A stretch of DNA of 64,000 nucleotides from Isochrysis galbana (taxonomy: Eukaryota; Haptophyta; Isochrysidales; Isochrysidaceae), in the NCBI GenBank assembly GCA_018136815.1, contig CM030944.1, forward strand, positions 1,488,456 through 1,552,455, read 5' to 3'. Of this stretch, positions 1 to 10,499 are shown piece after piece. The notes below the pieces were generated by a model that was not told where the DNA came from, did not search any database, and was given only the letters and a program-made list of their open reading frames with translations. Numbering within the stretch: the stretch's first letter is position 1; each line of letters begins with the position of its first letter. Made by a program: the position numbers and the translations under genes.

Positions 1-300
1 ACACACAGATTCGGATTCTCCATGCTCTCAAGCCCAGGTTTGCAGATTTTGGTCTCGAAATTTGCGAGCTTCGATTTTTGTTTTTGCGTTTACTATAATT
101 ATTGGCTTCGTTAAGGTAATAAAAAGACACGACTTCGACTTCTCGCTCTGCAGTCGCTCTGCGAGACTCTCTCTCTCTCTCTCTCCCCGTCCTCTTCTCC
201 TCGGCCGACGGAAGGAAGTTCGTCCAAAACATTCTCCGGTCCCAGGATATTCCGTGGGGGCCGCGCGCCCTAGGGATCTTGGGTTGTGGAGCGCCGGAGC
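1..300 (+). repeat. Dispersed repeat, copy 1 of 2 in same orientation
   Basis: This stretch closely matches 46160-46450: both begin ACACACAGATTCGGATTC, continue through TTTGCAGATTTTGGTCTCG, a short CT run, and CGTCCAAAACATTCTCCGGT. The two copies differ by scattered substitutions and small gaps. The last part (around 272-295, TTGGGTTGTGGAGCGCC) also occurs near 46930. No credible reading frame is conserved. It runs off the window edge, so its true start is unknown. It is probably part of a mobile element of unknown class. Confidence 0.75.
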
Positions 301-626
301 CGTCCCAATTCGTCAGACCTCAGGTTGCGCCTCCTTCGTGGGAGTGGGAGGCGAGAATATTAACAGGAATTTTTTACTAAACCTGACCTGCCTCCTCTCG
401 AAAGCATGCTCGCACACACACATTGGAATAGCTCATGACTCATGGCACAGAGAAGCTGGGAAGAAAGCAACTGCTTTAACATCACAAAACTCATGGCACA
501 CTCACGCGTCTCAGATTCGATTGAGGCATGGATGGTAGTAGCGGGACTCCAATAAACCACGAATAGGAACGGTGCCCTTGCCGGCGCGGCGGAGAAGGGC
601 ATAGGCCTTACCAGTCGCGGTACTAC
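301..626. other. Intergenic, 3' flank of the LRR gene
   Basis: I see no gene or structured repeat here. It separates the dispersed repeat from the stop codon of the minus-strand LRR gene. Confidence 0.5.
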
Positions 627-1775
627 CTACATACCCAGCATCGTGTTCGGCAGCCCGATCTGAGGCTCCGAGATCGCAGTGGCATTCATCGCCTTGGCAG
701 CTGCCCTTACTACACGCAGAGCATTGATCGGGATATGATTGGCCACGACCGAGAGTAGCTCGAGTTCGGGCAACTTGCCGGCGGCGATAGGCTTGGCCAG
801 GGCCATGGCGCCGTCCTCACCGATTCTGTTGTTGGCGATGGCGAATGAGCGAAGGTACGGCAAGCGGCCCGCGGCCAGCGCATGCGCCAGTGCGATGGCG
901 CCCTTATCGCTGATCGCGTTCCCTCCCCACGGAGCACCGAGCGCCAGCGTGCGCAGCGGCGGGGGCTCAGGTTGCGAGAGCAGTGTGCCAGCCAAAGCGA
1001 CGCAGCCGTCGTCACCGATGGAGTTGGCGTTCAAGTCGAGAGTTTCGAGCGCCGGGATCCCCGCTGAGGCGAATGCGGCGGCAAGTGGCCGCAGGCCCAT
1101 GCAGGAAACACGGCAGAAGTTCAATCGTAGATGGATTAGCGTTTTGAGGCACCCCGACCGCAACAGTCCGTACGCAAGGGCCTCGAGCCCGGGGTCGGCA
1201 ATGCGGTTGGTCGACAGATCGAGCAGCTGCAGGTGCCCGAAACTGGCGTCCAGCATTTGCGTGAGGCAGCGCACGCCATCCTCCGTCAAAAAGTTTGAAG
1301 AGAGATCGAGTCTTGTGAGCGGTGGTAGAGCCGGCACTGCGCTTGCGCGGGCACCCGCCGCGCCGACATCGACACCACACCCGTCCGTCGCCGCCTGCGT
1401 CGCTACGCGCCGTAGCTCAGCCTGGAGTAGGCACAGATCGCGATCTTCCATAGCGCGATTCGATGCCATCAATTCGCCGGTCGACACAATGCTGGAAAGC
1501 ATGAGGCCGAGCTTGGCCCGTACCTGCGCCATCTCGGTGCTGGAAGGGGAGAATTCTCCGATGCGCGCATCGTAGTACGGCAGTTGGGCACCAAATTCCC
1601 CATGGCTGCCGGTTGACTCCTCTTGCAGAGACGCAAAGAGATCCGCGGCATCTAAGTCATGATGGGAGCTGGGTTTCCCCACGCCTAGCGACTCTACGGG
1701 CATGTCAGTGTCGATGGCACGAGGGGACATGCGGGGCGTTGAGGTCGCGGATGCGGCTGCGACGTCTCTTCTCAA
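627..1775 (-). CDS. Leucine-rich-repeat (ribonuclease-inhibitor type) protein
   Basis: The frame encodes about 367-382 residues. From residue ~150 it carries five or six RNI-type leucine-rich repeats, recognisable from units such as LTRLDLSSNFLTEDGVRCL, LQLLDLSTNRIADPGLEAL, LETLDLNANSIGDDGCVAL and LRSFAIANNRIGEDGAMAL. These are 28-30-residue repeats forming a curved protein-binding scaffold. The first ~130 residues are polar and show no domain. There is no signal peptide or membrane segment, so it is probably intracellular. The first ATG is at 1730, but the frame stays open to 1775 and beyond without an ATG there, so an upstream exon may exist. Such proteins are common in algae; the partner cannot be inferred. 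Confidence 0.8.
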   Translation of the reverse strand: MRRDVAAASATSTPRMSPRAIDTDMPVESLGVGKPSSHHDLDAADLFASLQEESTGSHGEFGAQLPYYDARIGEFSPSSTEMAQVRAKLGLMLSSIVSTGELMASNRAMEDRDLCLLQAELRRVATQAATDGCGVDVGAAGARASAVPALPPLTRLDLSSNFLTEDGVRCLTQMLDASFGHLQLLDLSTNRIADPGLEALAYGLLRSGCLKTLIHLRLNFCRVSCMGLRPLAAAFASAGIPALETLDLNANSIGDDGCVALAGTLLSQPEPPPLRTLALGAPWGGNAISDKGAIALAHALAAGRLPYLRSFAIANNRIGEDGAMALAKPIAAGKLPELELLSVVANHIPINALRVVRAAAKAMNATAISEPQIGLPNTMLGM

Positions 1776-2329
1776 AAGCTCGGCGGAGGCGCGGACGGGT
1801 TGGAGTAGGGCAACAAAAGCGCCAAGCTGCCGATTGGGGGGTCAGTTGCAGAGTCAGCAAGCCAACGGAGCCCATCACATTCGGGTGGGGCTAGATGTCC
1901 GTTAGGTGCGAGAAGGGCAATACGGTTGCAACACGAATGCGTCCAGGCGCGATGCAACAGCAGCAAGCCACCTGCGCCTCATCAATGCCCATATTTACGA
2001 GCTCGCGCTCGGGCCTCTGGAATTGGTCAATGACCATGGTGGCCAGCCGCTCATGGAGGTACCTGATAATGCATCGAGGGACATGACGGAGTGCAGATGC
2101 TGAATTAAGCTGGTGCATGAGTCCTGGTGTGGTAGACCAGTGGGTAAGCGGGGGTGTTGGTTGTTTGCTGTGTGGCTTTCCCTTAAGGCACGCGCGTCCC
2201 TTGCACCCGCTCCTCGTCGCTCGCAGTCCACGGCTCGCTCGATGTGATAGACGATGCCCTCGATTACGCAAGCAGGTGCTACTGCAAGGATCCATCTGGC
2301 GCCACCCGAAAGCTTAGCGCGCCGGTATC

Positions 2330-3395
2330 TCACCGTAATGTTGCAATTTCCTTCGGTGTCGTGCCGTTCAAGGGGCCGAGCACGTCGTCGAAACCTTTTG
2401 CCACGGTGCCACCAGCCTGCGAGCTCGTCTCACTGTCATTCTCCGAGGTTGCATAGTCTGCTGCGCCCGCTCGAGGCCGAGAACGCTTGCTTAACTGGAC
2501 TTGCGCCGGCCGGCCTTGCTCGATGGGCCCAGCCTGAGATTCTGCGATAGTCACTGGCCCGATGCCCGAAGATGAGACCTCAGCAGGAGCCAGCCATTGC
2601 GAGCGTTCTCTTGGCTCAGAAGGTACGAGAGTACCCTTTGAAACTAGAAGAGTGCACCAGCCATCCCGTACCCATTGCGGCGGCATTTGCGCCCACAGCA
2701 TCCCCGGCGGTGGAGGCACTCGCAAAATGACGATCCACGGCCCATAGCATTTGTGAGTCTGATTGACGAGGCGGTAATGCACCACCTACGATCAGCGGCC
2801 GGGTGCAGACAAGGCGCGCCCATCAGCCTTGTAGAATTGCACCACCGAGTGGAGACATCCCGTCTCGAGGCGCAGCTCCGTGGAAACAGCTGGCGTGCAG
2901 TGATGCAGAGAGTTGCGCGTTGGGCATGGGGCGGTGGCGGACCTGCCCGTCGATACGGTTCTCGGACCAAAGGCCCAGGTGCATGTCATTCGTCCACTCG
3001 GCGTGCTGTGAGGAGGAGAGCGCACGCACCCTAGCAGCAGGCAGTGGGACTCCCGCCCCGCGGCAGTTGGGGCAGAACTTGTTCTTGAAGTGTCCTTTGC
3101 CAATTTCGAAGGAAGGTGTGCAGCGCTCACTGCTTCCCATCAAAACGGACCCCCAACACAGCCGCTCGGCCGGGCGCTCGCCCTGTGGAGCTGGGAGTGA
3201 GGAGGGAAGAGACAGAGAGAGAGCACTCGGCGGCGGTGCACGCGGCGGTGGTGGCTGTGAGGCGAGGAGTGAGTCGAGGACCTCCTCAAGGTTGAGCTGG
3301 GAGAGCGGGTCGTCCTCCGGCACCGCATCCATCCCGTGTAGCTCCATCCCTTCGCCGTTCACCATCTGGACGTACTTTAGGCCAGCTGCAGCCAT
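2330..3395 (-). CDS. Putative spliced gene of unknown function (exons unresolved)
   Basis: A minus-strand ATG at 3395 opens a frame starting MAAAGLKYVQMVNGEGMEL. It has an acidic helix-like segment (PLSQLNLEEVLDSLL), a Pro/Ser linker, and then KGHFKNKFCPNCRGAGV with a C-x2-C pair. This frame closes at 2823. A second frame (2330-2785) reads VVHYRLVNQTHKCYGPWIVI and PQWVRDGWCTLLV, then a Ser/Glu-rich tail. Both look protein-like and they are probably joined by a short intron near 2790-2840, possibly with a GC-AG border. I could not fix the junction. The CPNC motif suggests metal binding. I do not recognise the family. Confidence 0.45.
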
Positions 3396-5170
3396 CGTTG
3401 CAGGCAAGCTCCCGGCCAGAGCGCGAGAGAGAAGGGAAGGGGAGGACGGGGGGGGTGGAGGAGAGAGAAGACGGGGGGAGCGAGAAGGGATGAAATGGAC
3501 GGCGGAAGGTGGGTGGGTGGGGTGGGGGGTGAAAAGGGGGGGGGGCAGAGAGGAGAGGAAGGAGGAGGGGAGGAGGGCGCGAGAAGCCTGAAGTAAATCG
3601 CGCCGTGTGCGTGAGAGAGAGAGAGCCGCCAGGCACACGTGACGAGGAAAAGAGGAGAGGGGAAGGAGGTGTGCCGCCGCCGTCGGGACCGGGACCGCTT
3701 AGTGTAGCTAGAGTAAAAAAGTAGGAGGAAGGCTGTCTCATTGGGGGCCGGGGGGGCCGGGGGGGGCCGGGGGGCGGGGGGGGGGCCGGGGGCGCGCGGG
3801 GGGGGGGGGGGGGGGGGGGCTCAGCTCCCTCTCTCTCCACACTTGGTAAAAGTAATCTGATCTGCACAGACTTCGCCCGCCCCTCCGGATCAACAAGAGT
3901 ATTTTTTAACACAGCCTTCCCCACCTCTACTAGCATACAAGTAACAAGAAGGTGGTAAAGAAAATACAAAATATGAGCGTTCACTTTAAGTTTGTGGGGG
4001 TGAGTCCGTAGTCTGTAGTTGACGGATGTTCAATGTCGCGCGCCGTGAGTTGGGTGTGTGTGTGTCCGCGGCACAGCCGCGGAGTGCGTTTCGTTGTTCG
4101 TTGTTTCGTTTGGCGTTTGGTTGAGCGCCGTGTTTACGCGGCGCGAGGAAAAATTTCAGGGTTTTTGAGTGTGTTCACTTGGTCAAGGGAGTAGCGAGTA
4201 GCAGAGTAGGTAGTAGTAAGAGTAAGTAGGTAGTTGACTATGTTCGTTTTTGGACCCTTTAAAGGTCCTTAAAGGTTTCAGTTAGCAGTTAGTTGACTTG
4301 GTTCAAACGGTCAACACGTTTGAGCAGTTGAGTTCGCGTTCGACTAGTGTTAGCTTCCGTGGTTGGTTAGTTTCATCTTCATCTAGCCTGTTTTTGAAAA
4401 GCGGTAGAATTTCAGTCTCCATAGTCCATGGTCCATGGTCCATGGTCCATGGTGCAACGAGTATGATGATGAACAGCGCGGTGGTCGCACTGCAAATCAC
4501 GCAGTCAGCAGTCACCAGCCAGCTGGGTCCAACAAGATCGTCAACGGTCAACGGTCAACACGAGCGTCGGCATGAGCGCTAAGATATTAAATGGTAAATG
4601 GCAAGTATCAAGTATCAAGTACAAGTATAATTATAACATACAAGATACAAGATGTGAGGGTGAGGGTGAGGAGGAAGCCTATAAAAATAAGAAAATTTTC
4701 CAACTGAGAATATGGACCCCTGCCCTGAGCGACTGGCCGATGCTACACGCAGACGCAGGTGAAGGTGAAGGTGGAGGCGCAGGTGAAGATGAAGATGTCA
4801 AGATGTCTCCGTAGGCCCTGCAGAGACCTTGGCAGACTGCTGGCAGAGCCCGGGCCCGGGGGCGGACATGGCAGACTTGTACGTTGAAACTCGGTCTTCA
4901 CACCGAGCATTCAGTATGAGCATTCGAGACGGTCTTCACCCGGCCCGCATTCGTGCCGGGTGTGGGGTGCGTTAGGGTGAGGTTGTGGGGTGAGGGTGTG
5001 GGATGGGATGCGATGGGGTGGGATGGGGTGGGGCTGCTTCCCGCCTGCGCCTCCGGTTGGCGGGGGAGGGAGGGCGGGAAGCCCCGGGGGGGGGGGGGGG
5101 GGGAATATATGCCTCCTGCTCCGCCTCGTCGTTCGAGAGGGGGACCGGCAGGTGGAGAGAATCTCTGTCG
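3396..5170. other. Intergenic with poly-G tract and TCCATGG tandem
   Basis: The stretch contains a near-pure G/GGC tract (about 3741-3818) upstream of the minus-strand gene. A small tandem of the heptamer TCCATGG lies at about 4420-4453. Around 4690-4720 is AAAATTTTCCAACTGAGAA, related to copies near 56820 and 61430. GA/GT-rich sequence near 4745-4790 has no convincing frame. I see no gene here. Confidence 0.5.
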
Positions 5171-5830
5171 CTGTGAATGGAGAGACCCCGCCGCTCCCCT
5201 CTCCCTCTCTCGCCCTCCCTCCCTCTCCCTCTCTCTCTCCCTCCCTCCCTCCCTCCCTCCCTTCTCTCTCTTTCTCCTCCTCCCTTCTCTCTCTCTCTCT
5301 CCCCCTCCCTTCTCTCTCTCACTCCCCCCTCCCTCTCTCTCCCCCTCCCTTCTCTCTCTCTCTCCCCCCACCCCCCACCCCCCTCTCTCTTGCTCTTACT
5401 CTCCTCTCGTCTCTCACTCCTTCTCCCTCCCCTCTTCCTCCCTGTCTTTCTCGCCCCTGCCTCTCTCATATCTCTGTCTCTTCCTCTGTTCCTCCCCGCT
5501 GCTGTCCCTCTCCGCTCTCTTGTAATCTCGAGAAGAGGGGAGAGAGAGAGAGAAGAAGGGAATCGTCCACATCTCCCGCCCCACCTTCCCCTTCTCTCTC
5601 TCGTTGGCGCGAGTACTGGGGAGGCGGGGAGAGAGCTGCGCCGAGCAGGGGAGCGGGGAGCGAGAGAGATACGAGAGAGGGGGAGGGAGAGAGGGAGGGA
5701 GGGAGAGAGTGGGAGAGGGAGGGGGGGTGGGGGGGAGAGAGTGAGAGCGAGCGAGCGAGGGAGTAAGCGAGCGAACGAGAGCGAGCGAGCGAGCGAGCGA
5801 GAGAGAGAGAGAGAGGGGGGGAGAAGGGTC
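5171..5830 (+). repeat. Polypyrimidine then polypurine tract upstream of the Ala-rich gene
   Basis: About 5171-5525 is CT/CCCTCC-rich and about 5640-5825 is GA-rich, on either side of a short mixed segment. The frame is open through it, but the Leu/Pro/Ser then Arg/Glu-rich translation is what such low-complexity DNA would give in any frame. I treat it as promoter or 5' UTR, not coding. Confidence 0.6.
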
Positions 5831-5842
5831 AGAAAGCTCGCG

Positions 5843-8800
5843 ATGGCTCCGCTCACTCTGGCCATCGCCCTGCTGCTCTCAGCGCTCCAGCCCCTCGACC
5901 TGCGGCCTCTCCGCCCTTCTCCCCTGCCTCGCCGCCTCGCTCACGCGGCGATGTGCCAGCCAAATACGACCTCTGACTCGCGCCCACCCGAGCCCCAACG
6001 CCGCAGCTGGATCGGCACCGCAGTTCTTGGGGCTACTACATTTGTGCTCGGAGATGTCATCGGAGAGGTCGAGCTGCCAGATGAGCCAGCAACACAGACC
6101 ACGGCACGCGCCGCGCGCTCGACTGCGCCTGCACCTAGTCAAACGGGCGCGCAGCCGGACACGCCAACGGCCGCGCCAAGCGCGTCCTCGCTGCTCTCGC
6201 CGCGGCGCACGCCACTCGCACAGCCTCCGCCGCCTATCCAGTTGCCGCCAATACCTTCACCGCCCATCCAGTCGGCACCGCAGCCAACTGTTACGCCAGC
6301 CCCTCCCGCAGCCCTGCCCAGCCAGGCGGCCTCTGAGATGTCGCTCAGCGCGTCTGGCGCTCCCGAGCTTCTGGCGACGGTGGCTCTGCCGGCTGCGGTG
6401 GCCGCGATGGCCATCGCGCGGCTGACGGACGACGAAGATGGCGGTCCAAGTGGCGACAGCACGAAGGCTGACGGCGACACTGCAATGGCAAAGGCGACCA
6501 TCGCGGTGGATCGAGCTGAGATAGCGGTACAGGCCGCGGTGAAAGCGGTGAGTGCAGAGCTGGAAGCTCGCTTCAGTGCGTCACCGACCTCGCTTGCACA
6601 GACACCAAAGTTCCGCGACGTGACGGACATGGTGGAGGGTGTGGCCAAGGGCGAGCAAATGGCAGCTTCTTCAGCTACCCCCCAAGCAGCTAGTCGCGTT
6701 TCTGCGGAGCGAATCGAGGCTTCCTCCGCGGCCGCCACAGCGACCGACACGGCACCTGCTGCTGTGCCTCGGGACTGGATGTTGGACAAAACGTCGGTCA
6801 GTATCCCCTCGACCTCCGGGAGCACGCGTCCGGCGAGTGCTACAGGATGGCCCGGGACGCGCCCTGCGAGCGGCAGTTCCGAGCCAAGAGCCGCGGATGT
6901 GGCTGCTGAGCAGATTGCGGCCGCTGCTAACCCGCCAACCATCCTGAAGTCTCCACCATCTCGCGACGCCGCTACCGCCGCGAACGCCAAGTCGTTTTCG
7001 GCAGCCGTGGCGGCAACCAAGTGGAGCCAGAGTGTCCAGGAGAGGTACCAGAGCAGCGAGGAGCCAGCAGCGAGAACGGCAGTGGTTCCTCCCATTTCCG
7101 TACGCGATGCGCCAGCCGGCGGCCGTGGCGCCGATGGCGCACCCGCCCCTCGAAGACCTGAGCTCGGGAGGAGGAAGCTAGCACTTGTGAGCATCGCTAG
7201 CGTTGTGGCAATCGGTATGGTCTGTGGCCTCGTACCCTGGGCAAAGATGGCTCCCCTGGCGAATGCTTATTCTGTGCTGTCGAGCGTATATGCTGTGGCG
7301 CCAAAGGCTATCACTGGTGCCGTGCATCACTCAGCCGGATGTCTAGCGCAGCAGTCTGCGCACATCACTACGCTCGTCGCCAAGGCGGTGCCATACCTAT
7401 GTGCCGAGCTCATGGCCGCGCTCGTGAGCCTTTTGAGCATGTTGAGCACCGCCGCCGCTGTTGCGGGTGGCGCTACCTTCGGCGTCACCAGTACCGTGTG
7501 GACTGCTGCTGCCAAGGCCTCCGGCGTGACTGTGAGTCAATCTGCCGGCTTCGCAGCCTCAGCCTTCAAGGGCTCGACCCTCGTCATGGGCGTGCTTGCG
7601 ATCAAGATGGCGGCATTTGTCCAACTTGTCGCCGCCTTCCTCAGAGGGGCTGGGATTGCCGCCGCCGGTGCACTAGTTGCCGTTGGAGCGCTCGCTACCT
7701 CGGCCGCAACTGCATCCGGCAGCGCCGTCGGTTCCTTCGCTGCTGTCACAGCGGCCGTCGTGGGCGCCAAGCTGGCGCTCGTGGCCTCCCTGCTGCTTGC
7801 GTTGCTCCACCACATCGCCGACGTAGTTGTCGCCGCCGCCGGGCAGTTGATTTCAGTTGGGGACGCTGAGGGAGGCCTGAGCGCCACCATGAATGCAGCG
7901 GGAGGAGCGTTGCGGTCAGCGGCGGCCGCGCCAGGCGCAGCCGTCAACTCGGCCGCTGCCACCGCCGGGCCACGAATGTCGGCCGCAACTGCAGCGCTGC
8001 ATGCCAAAGGCATTGCTGCTGCTGCTGGCATCGGCAACGCTATCTCCTCTACGAGCCCGCTTTTCCACCAAGCTAAGGCGAGTTCCATCTCCGGACTGAC
8101 GGCAGCGGCAGCGGCCGGGTCGAGCGCGGGCGCGGCAGCCTATCAAGGTGTAGCCTCAGCCGCTGCCGCTGCCGCTGCCGCTGCTCAAACTCTTGGTGCG
8201 TCCGGAGCACCCTTGCTCTTAGAGGCGGCTGATACGGTCCGGAGTGGCGTTTTGACCGCCAACACCGTGGGTGGAGCCGCCTTCTCGCGACTGGTGGAGC
8301 AGTGCGCCCACGCCGTCGCTGGAATCTTTGCCCATGGATACAGCGGGGTCGCCAATGCGGCGGCCCTCGGCTCAGCCGCCGTGGTGGCCGCATCCGAACT
8401 TTTTGTCCAAGGCATCTCCATAGTGGCAAACACAGCCCGGGTGATGTTTGCTTCTGTGCTCGCCGCCATGATCTCAGCAGTGACCCGTGTGGGCCACATG
8501 GCTGGTCCAGCTGTGGCTACCCTCTTGGCCGCCTCGATGAGCTCGGCTACTTCTACGCTGGGAGCACTGAGGGGCGCCTCGTCCGCCATCGGCCCGGATT
8601 TGGCCTCCCTGGCAGCGACGGTTTCGAGCAAGGTCGCAGCGTCATTGGCTGCCGTGCAGGCCGCAACGATGGCTGGTCTAGCTGCCACGGGGCCAGCGTC
8701 CGTGGTGCTAATGAAGGCACTGTCGACGAGCACCATAGTAGCTTCTGTGGTGGTGCGTGACGCAGCTTCCGCTTGCTTGCTGGCCGCAAGTTCCACTGCC

Positions 8801-8992
8801 GCATCGGCCGCGGCGGCCGTAGCCGCGGCTGCAACTACCTTGCTTGTTGCTGCCAAGGTTACGGCAATTGTTAGTGGGCGGGTAGTCCTTCTCATTGTTG
8901 CACTGACAAAGGCGCTATTCGCTTCCGCCGTGACGAAGACAGCTTTCTTCGCCGCTGCTTGCGCTGACAAGGCGGTTGCGCTCTTTGGGTAA
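5843..8992 (+). CDS. Large Ala-rich protein with signal peptide and serial hydrophobic segments
   Basis: I start at ATG 5843 (MAPLTLAIALLLSALQPLDL), which gives a classic signal peptide just after the purine tract; upstream frame is low complexity. The product is about 1049 residues. Residues ~1-25 are the signal. A hydrophobic stretch (WIGTAVLGATTFVLGDVIG) follows near 55-75. Residues ~90-440 are Pro/Ser/Thr/Ala-rich and look disordered. Residues ~443-1049 form one long run of Ala/Val/Ser-rich hydrophobic or amphipathic helices separated by short polar turns, such as KLALVSIASVVAIGMVCGLV and VVLLIVALTKALFASAV. I recognise no family. The stop TAA lies inside TTTGGGTAAGT, a perfect splice-donor context, so the true gene may continue past an intron. 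Function unknown; a surface, membrane or plastid structural role is possible. Confidence 0.7.
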   Translation: MAPLTLAIALLLSALQPLDLRPLRPSPLPRRLAHAAMCQPNTTSDSRPPEPQRRSWIGTAVLGATTFVLGDVIGEVELPDEPATQTTARAARSTAPAPSQTGAQPDTPTAAPSASSLLSPRRTPLAQPPPPIQLPPIPSPPIQSAPQPTVTPAPPAALPSQAASEMSLSASGAPELLATVALPAAVAAMAIARLTDDEDGGPSGDSTKADGDTAMAKATIAVDRAEIAVQAAVKAVSAELEARFSASPTSLAQTPKFRDVTDMVEGVAKGEQMAASSATPQAASRVSAERIEASSAAATATDTAPAAVPRDWMLDKTSVSIPSTSGSTRPASATGWPGTRPASGSSEPRAADVAAEQIAAAANPPTILKSPPSRDAATAANAKSFSAAVAATKWSQSVQERYQSSEEPAARTAVVPPISVRDAPAGGRGADGAPAPRRPELGRRKLALVSIASVVAIGMVCGLVPWAKMAPLANAYSVLSSVYAVAPKAITGAVHHSAGCLAQQSAHITTLVAKAVPYLCAELMAALVSLLSMLSTAAAVAGGATFGVTSTVWTAAAKASGVTVSQSAGFAASAFKGSTLVMGVLAIKMAAFVQLVAAFLRGAGIAAAGALVAVGALATSAATASGSAVGSFAAVTAAVVGAKLALVASLLLALLHHIADVVVAAAGQLISVGDAEGGLSATMNAAGGALRSAAAAPGAAVNSAAATAGPRMSAATAALHAKGIAAAAGIGNAISSTSPLFHQAKASSISGLTAAAAAGSSAGAAAYQGVASAAAAAAAAAQTLGASGAPLLLEAADTVRSGVLTANTVGGAAFSRLVEQCAHAVAGIFAHGYSGVANAAALGSAAVVAASELFVQGISIVANTARVMFASVLAAMISAVTRVGHMAGPAVATLLAASMSSATSTLGALRGASSAIGPDLASLAATVSSKVAASLAAVQAATMAGLAATGPASVVLMKALSTSTIVASVVVRDAASACLLAASSTAASAAAAVAAAATTLLVAAKVTAIVSGRVVLLIVALTKALFASAVTKTAFFAAACADKAVALFG

Positions 8993-9200
8993 GTCCCCTC
9001 ATTGGCCGAATGAATGCGTGTGGCCCGAATGCGTGTGTTCGCGCTTTCACGCGGACGCGGTGGACGAAATGCGGCTAGCTAGGACCTCCGCACTAGAGGC
9101 GCACCCACTCTACCCTACCAAGTTCCGGTGAGTGCCCATGGTCATGTGCAATCAAGTCTTGAGCGGCGTTGATCCGACGTGTCCATTTTTTGCGTTGCCT

Positions 9201-9430
9201 GAGCCAAGCTTGGTCTCGGCGGCGATGCTCCGTCGACGGGCTATGCTGCCGACCAGGCCGTTTTGATGTGCACTCTTCGCTGCGTTGGGTGTGAATGTCG
9301 ATGGCGCTGGGAGGCCTCCATCAATGTCGAATTGTCCGCTCCATCAATGATGCGCCGAGCCTAGTCTTGGCGGCGATGCTCCGTCAATGGGATATGCTGT
9401 CGGCCAGGCCGTTTTGATGTGCACTCCTCG
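9201..9430 (+). repeat. Direct repeat of about 75 bp
   Basis: Segments 9201-9280 and 9357-9430 share the order GGCGGCGATGCTCCGTC, then GGCCAGGCCGTTTTGATGTG and CACTC, at roughly 85 percent identity. This is a local duplication of unknown meaning in the 3' flank of the Ala-rich gene. Confidence 0.7.
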
Positions 9431-9837
9431 CCGCGGACCCGCTCGCCCTTGACTCTTGCAATGGCATCGCCCTCTCCATCTTACTTTCCCTTTCAAATGG
9501 ATCTTGAGGAGCGGACTATTCGATTGGCGGACTTTTCGCGCAAGACCGGCGAACAAAGAGCGCGCGATCGGAGGAGAGAACGTGTCGGATGATGCCGGTG
9601 GTTGTGCATACGGGAGCAGGTGAAAGCTGTGCGATAGATGTAACGCCGGCGGGATTAGATGTCGTGCAGTCGCTGCTAGCGCTAGAAGTTTCTTTCCCCC
9701 AGGGGTTCGCTAGAGCGGGGTGGATGGTGTACTGGTGTAGAATGTATGCGGGCCATCACGGGCAACCGGGTGGGTTGTGGGCAGGAGGTAGGCCCGGGGA
9801 GAGGAAGGGTGGTGCATTATTAGATGAGCTAGCTGAA
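9431..9837. other. Intergenic, one unsupported short frame
   Basis: A plus-strand frame from 9589 reads MMPVVVHTGAGESCAIDVTP and onward into the adjacent insertion. The first ~50 residues look moderately protein-like and could be an exon, but I can match them to no family and find no partner exon. Confidence 0.3.
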
Positions 9838-10114
9838 TACCATTGGGAAAGCCACAAGGCTGGGCCCCCACCCCCACAAAGCAGCGCCCACATGCGCGCC
9901 GCCACTTAATTATACTACAAAAGACCCGCCCACCCCCTCCCCCAACGCTAGGCCCAAAGTAGTGTACATGGGCCGACCCCCCGAAACCGAACAGAAAGGA
10001 ACGAGGGGGGGAGCGGGAAGGGGAGTGAGGGTAGGGTGAAGGCGATGTCAGGTGTGGACCCCAGAAAAAGGGGCGACGGTTAGCAACATAGTAGTCATCT
10101 TCAAGAATATTTTT
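9838..10114 (+). mobile_element. Short retroelement (SINE-like) with 18-bp target-site duplication
   Basis: The 18-mer TTAGATGAGCTAGCTGAA occurs exactly at 9820-9837 and again at 10115-10132. The ~277 bp between begins TACCATTGGGAAAGCC and ends GAATATTTTTT, a T-run immediately before the right duplication. A long duplication plus a homopolymer 3' end is the signature of target-primed reverse transcription. It has no coding frame, so it is non-autonomous. I see no second copy in the window and no clear tRNA-like A/B boxes. Confidence 0.7.
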
Positions 10115-10499
10115 TTAGATGAGCTAGCTGAACGCGAGTACAAGGGGTCACGTGCACGTGCAGAGAAGCTAAAGCTAAGCAATAAAGCTAGGCAAAGACC
10201 AGCTAAAGCCAAAGTGCAAAGTTGCGCACATATGTCACATGTTCTCGTCGCCGTCGTCCGTCGTGCTCGTCCGTACCCTCAAGAAGGTGCAACTATTTGA
10301 GGTTCCCTTTTTTTCATACACCCCCCCCCCCCGTCTATTTTGGTGTATAAGCACCTTTGACCCTCACTTTTGACGGTCGGGGAGGGGTAGCAGTAGCAGC
10401 CACCAGCCACCAGCCACCTGCCCGCTTGGGTTGAAGGATGCAACCGTGATCGTCAACCAGGCCTTACCCAGTGGTATGTCGTTCCACGTTAGCCAAGTG

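Noticed and set aside
5177-5842. Extension of the Ala-rich protein 222 residues upstream
   Set aside because: The upstream translation is purely the CT and GA tracts, and a clear signal peptide begins at 5843.
6139-7194. 351-residue minus-strand frame opposite the Ala-rich gene
   Set aside because: It mirrors the GCN codon bias of the real gene and has no start context or domain.
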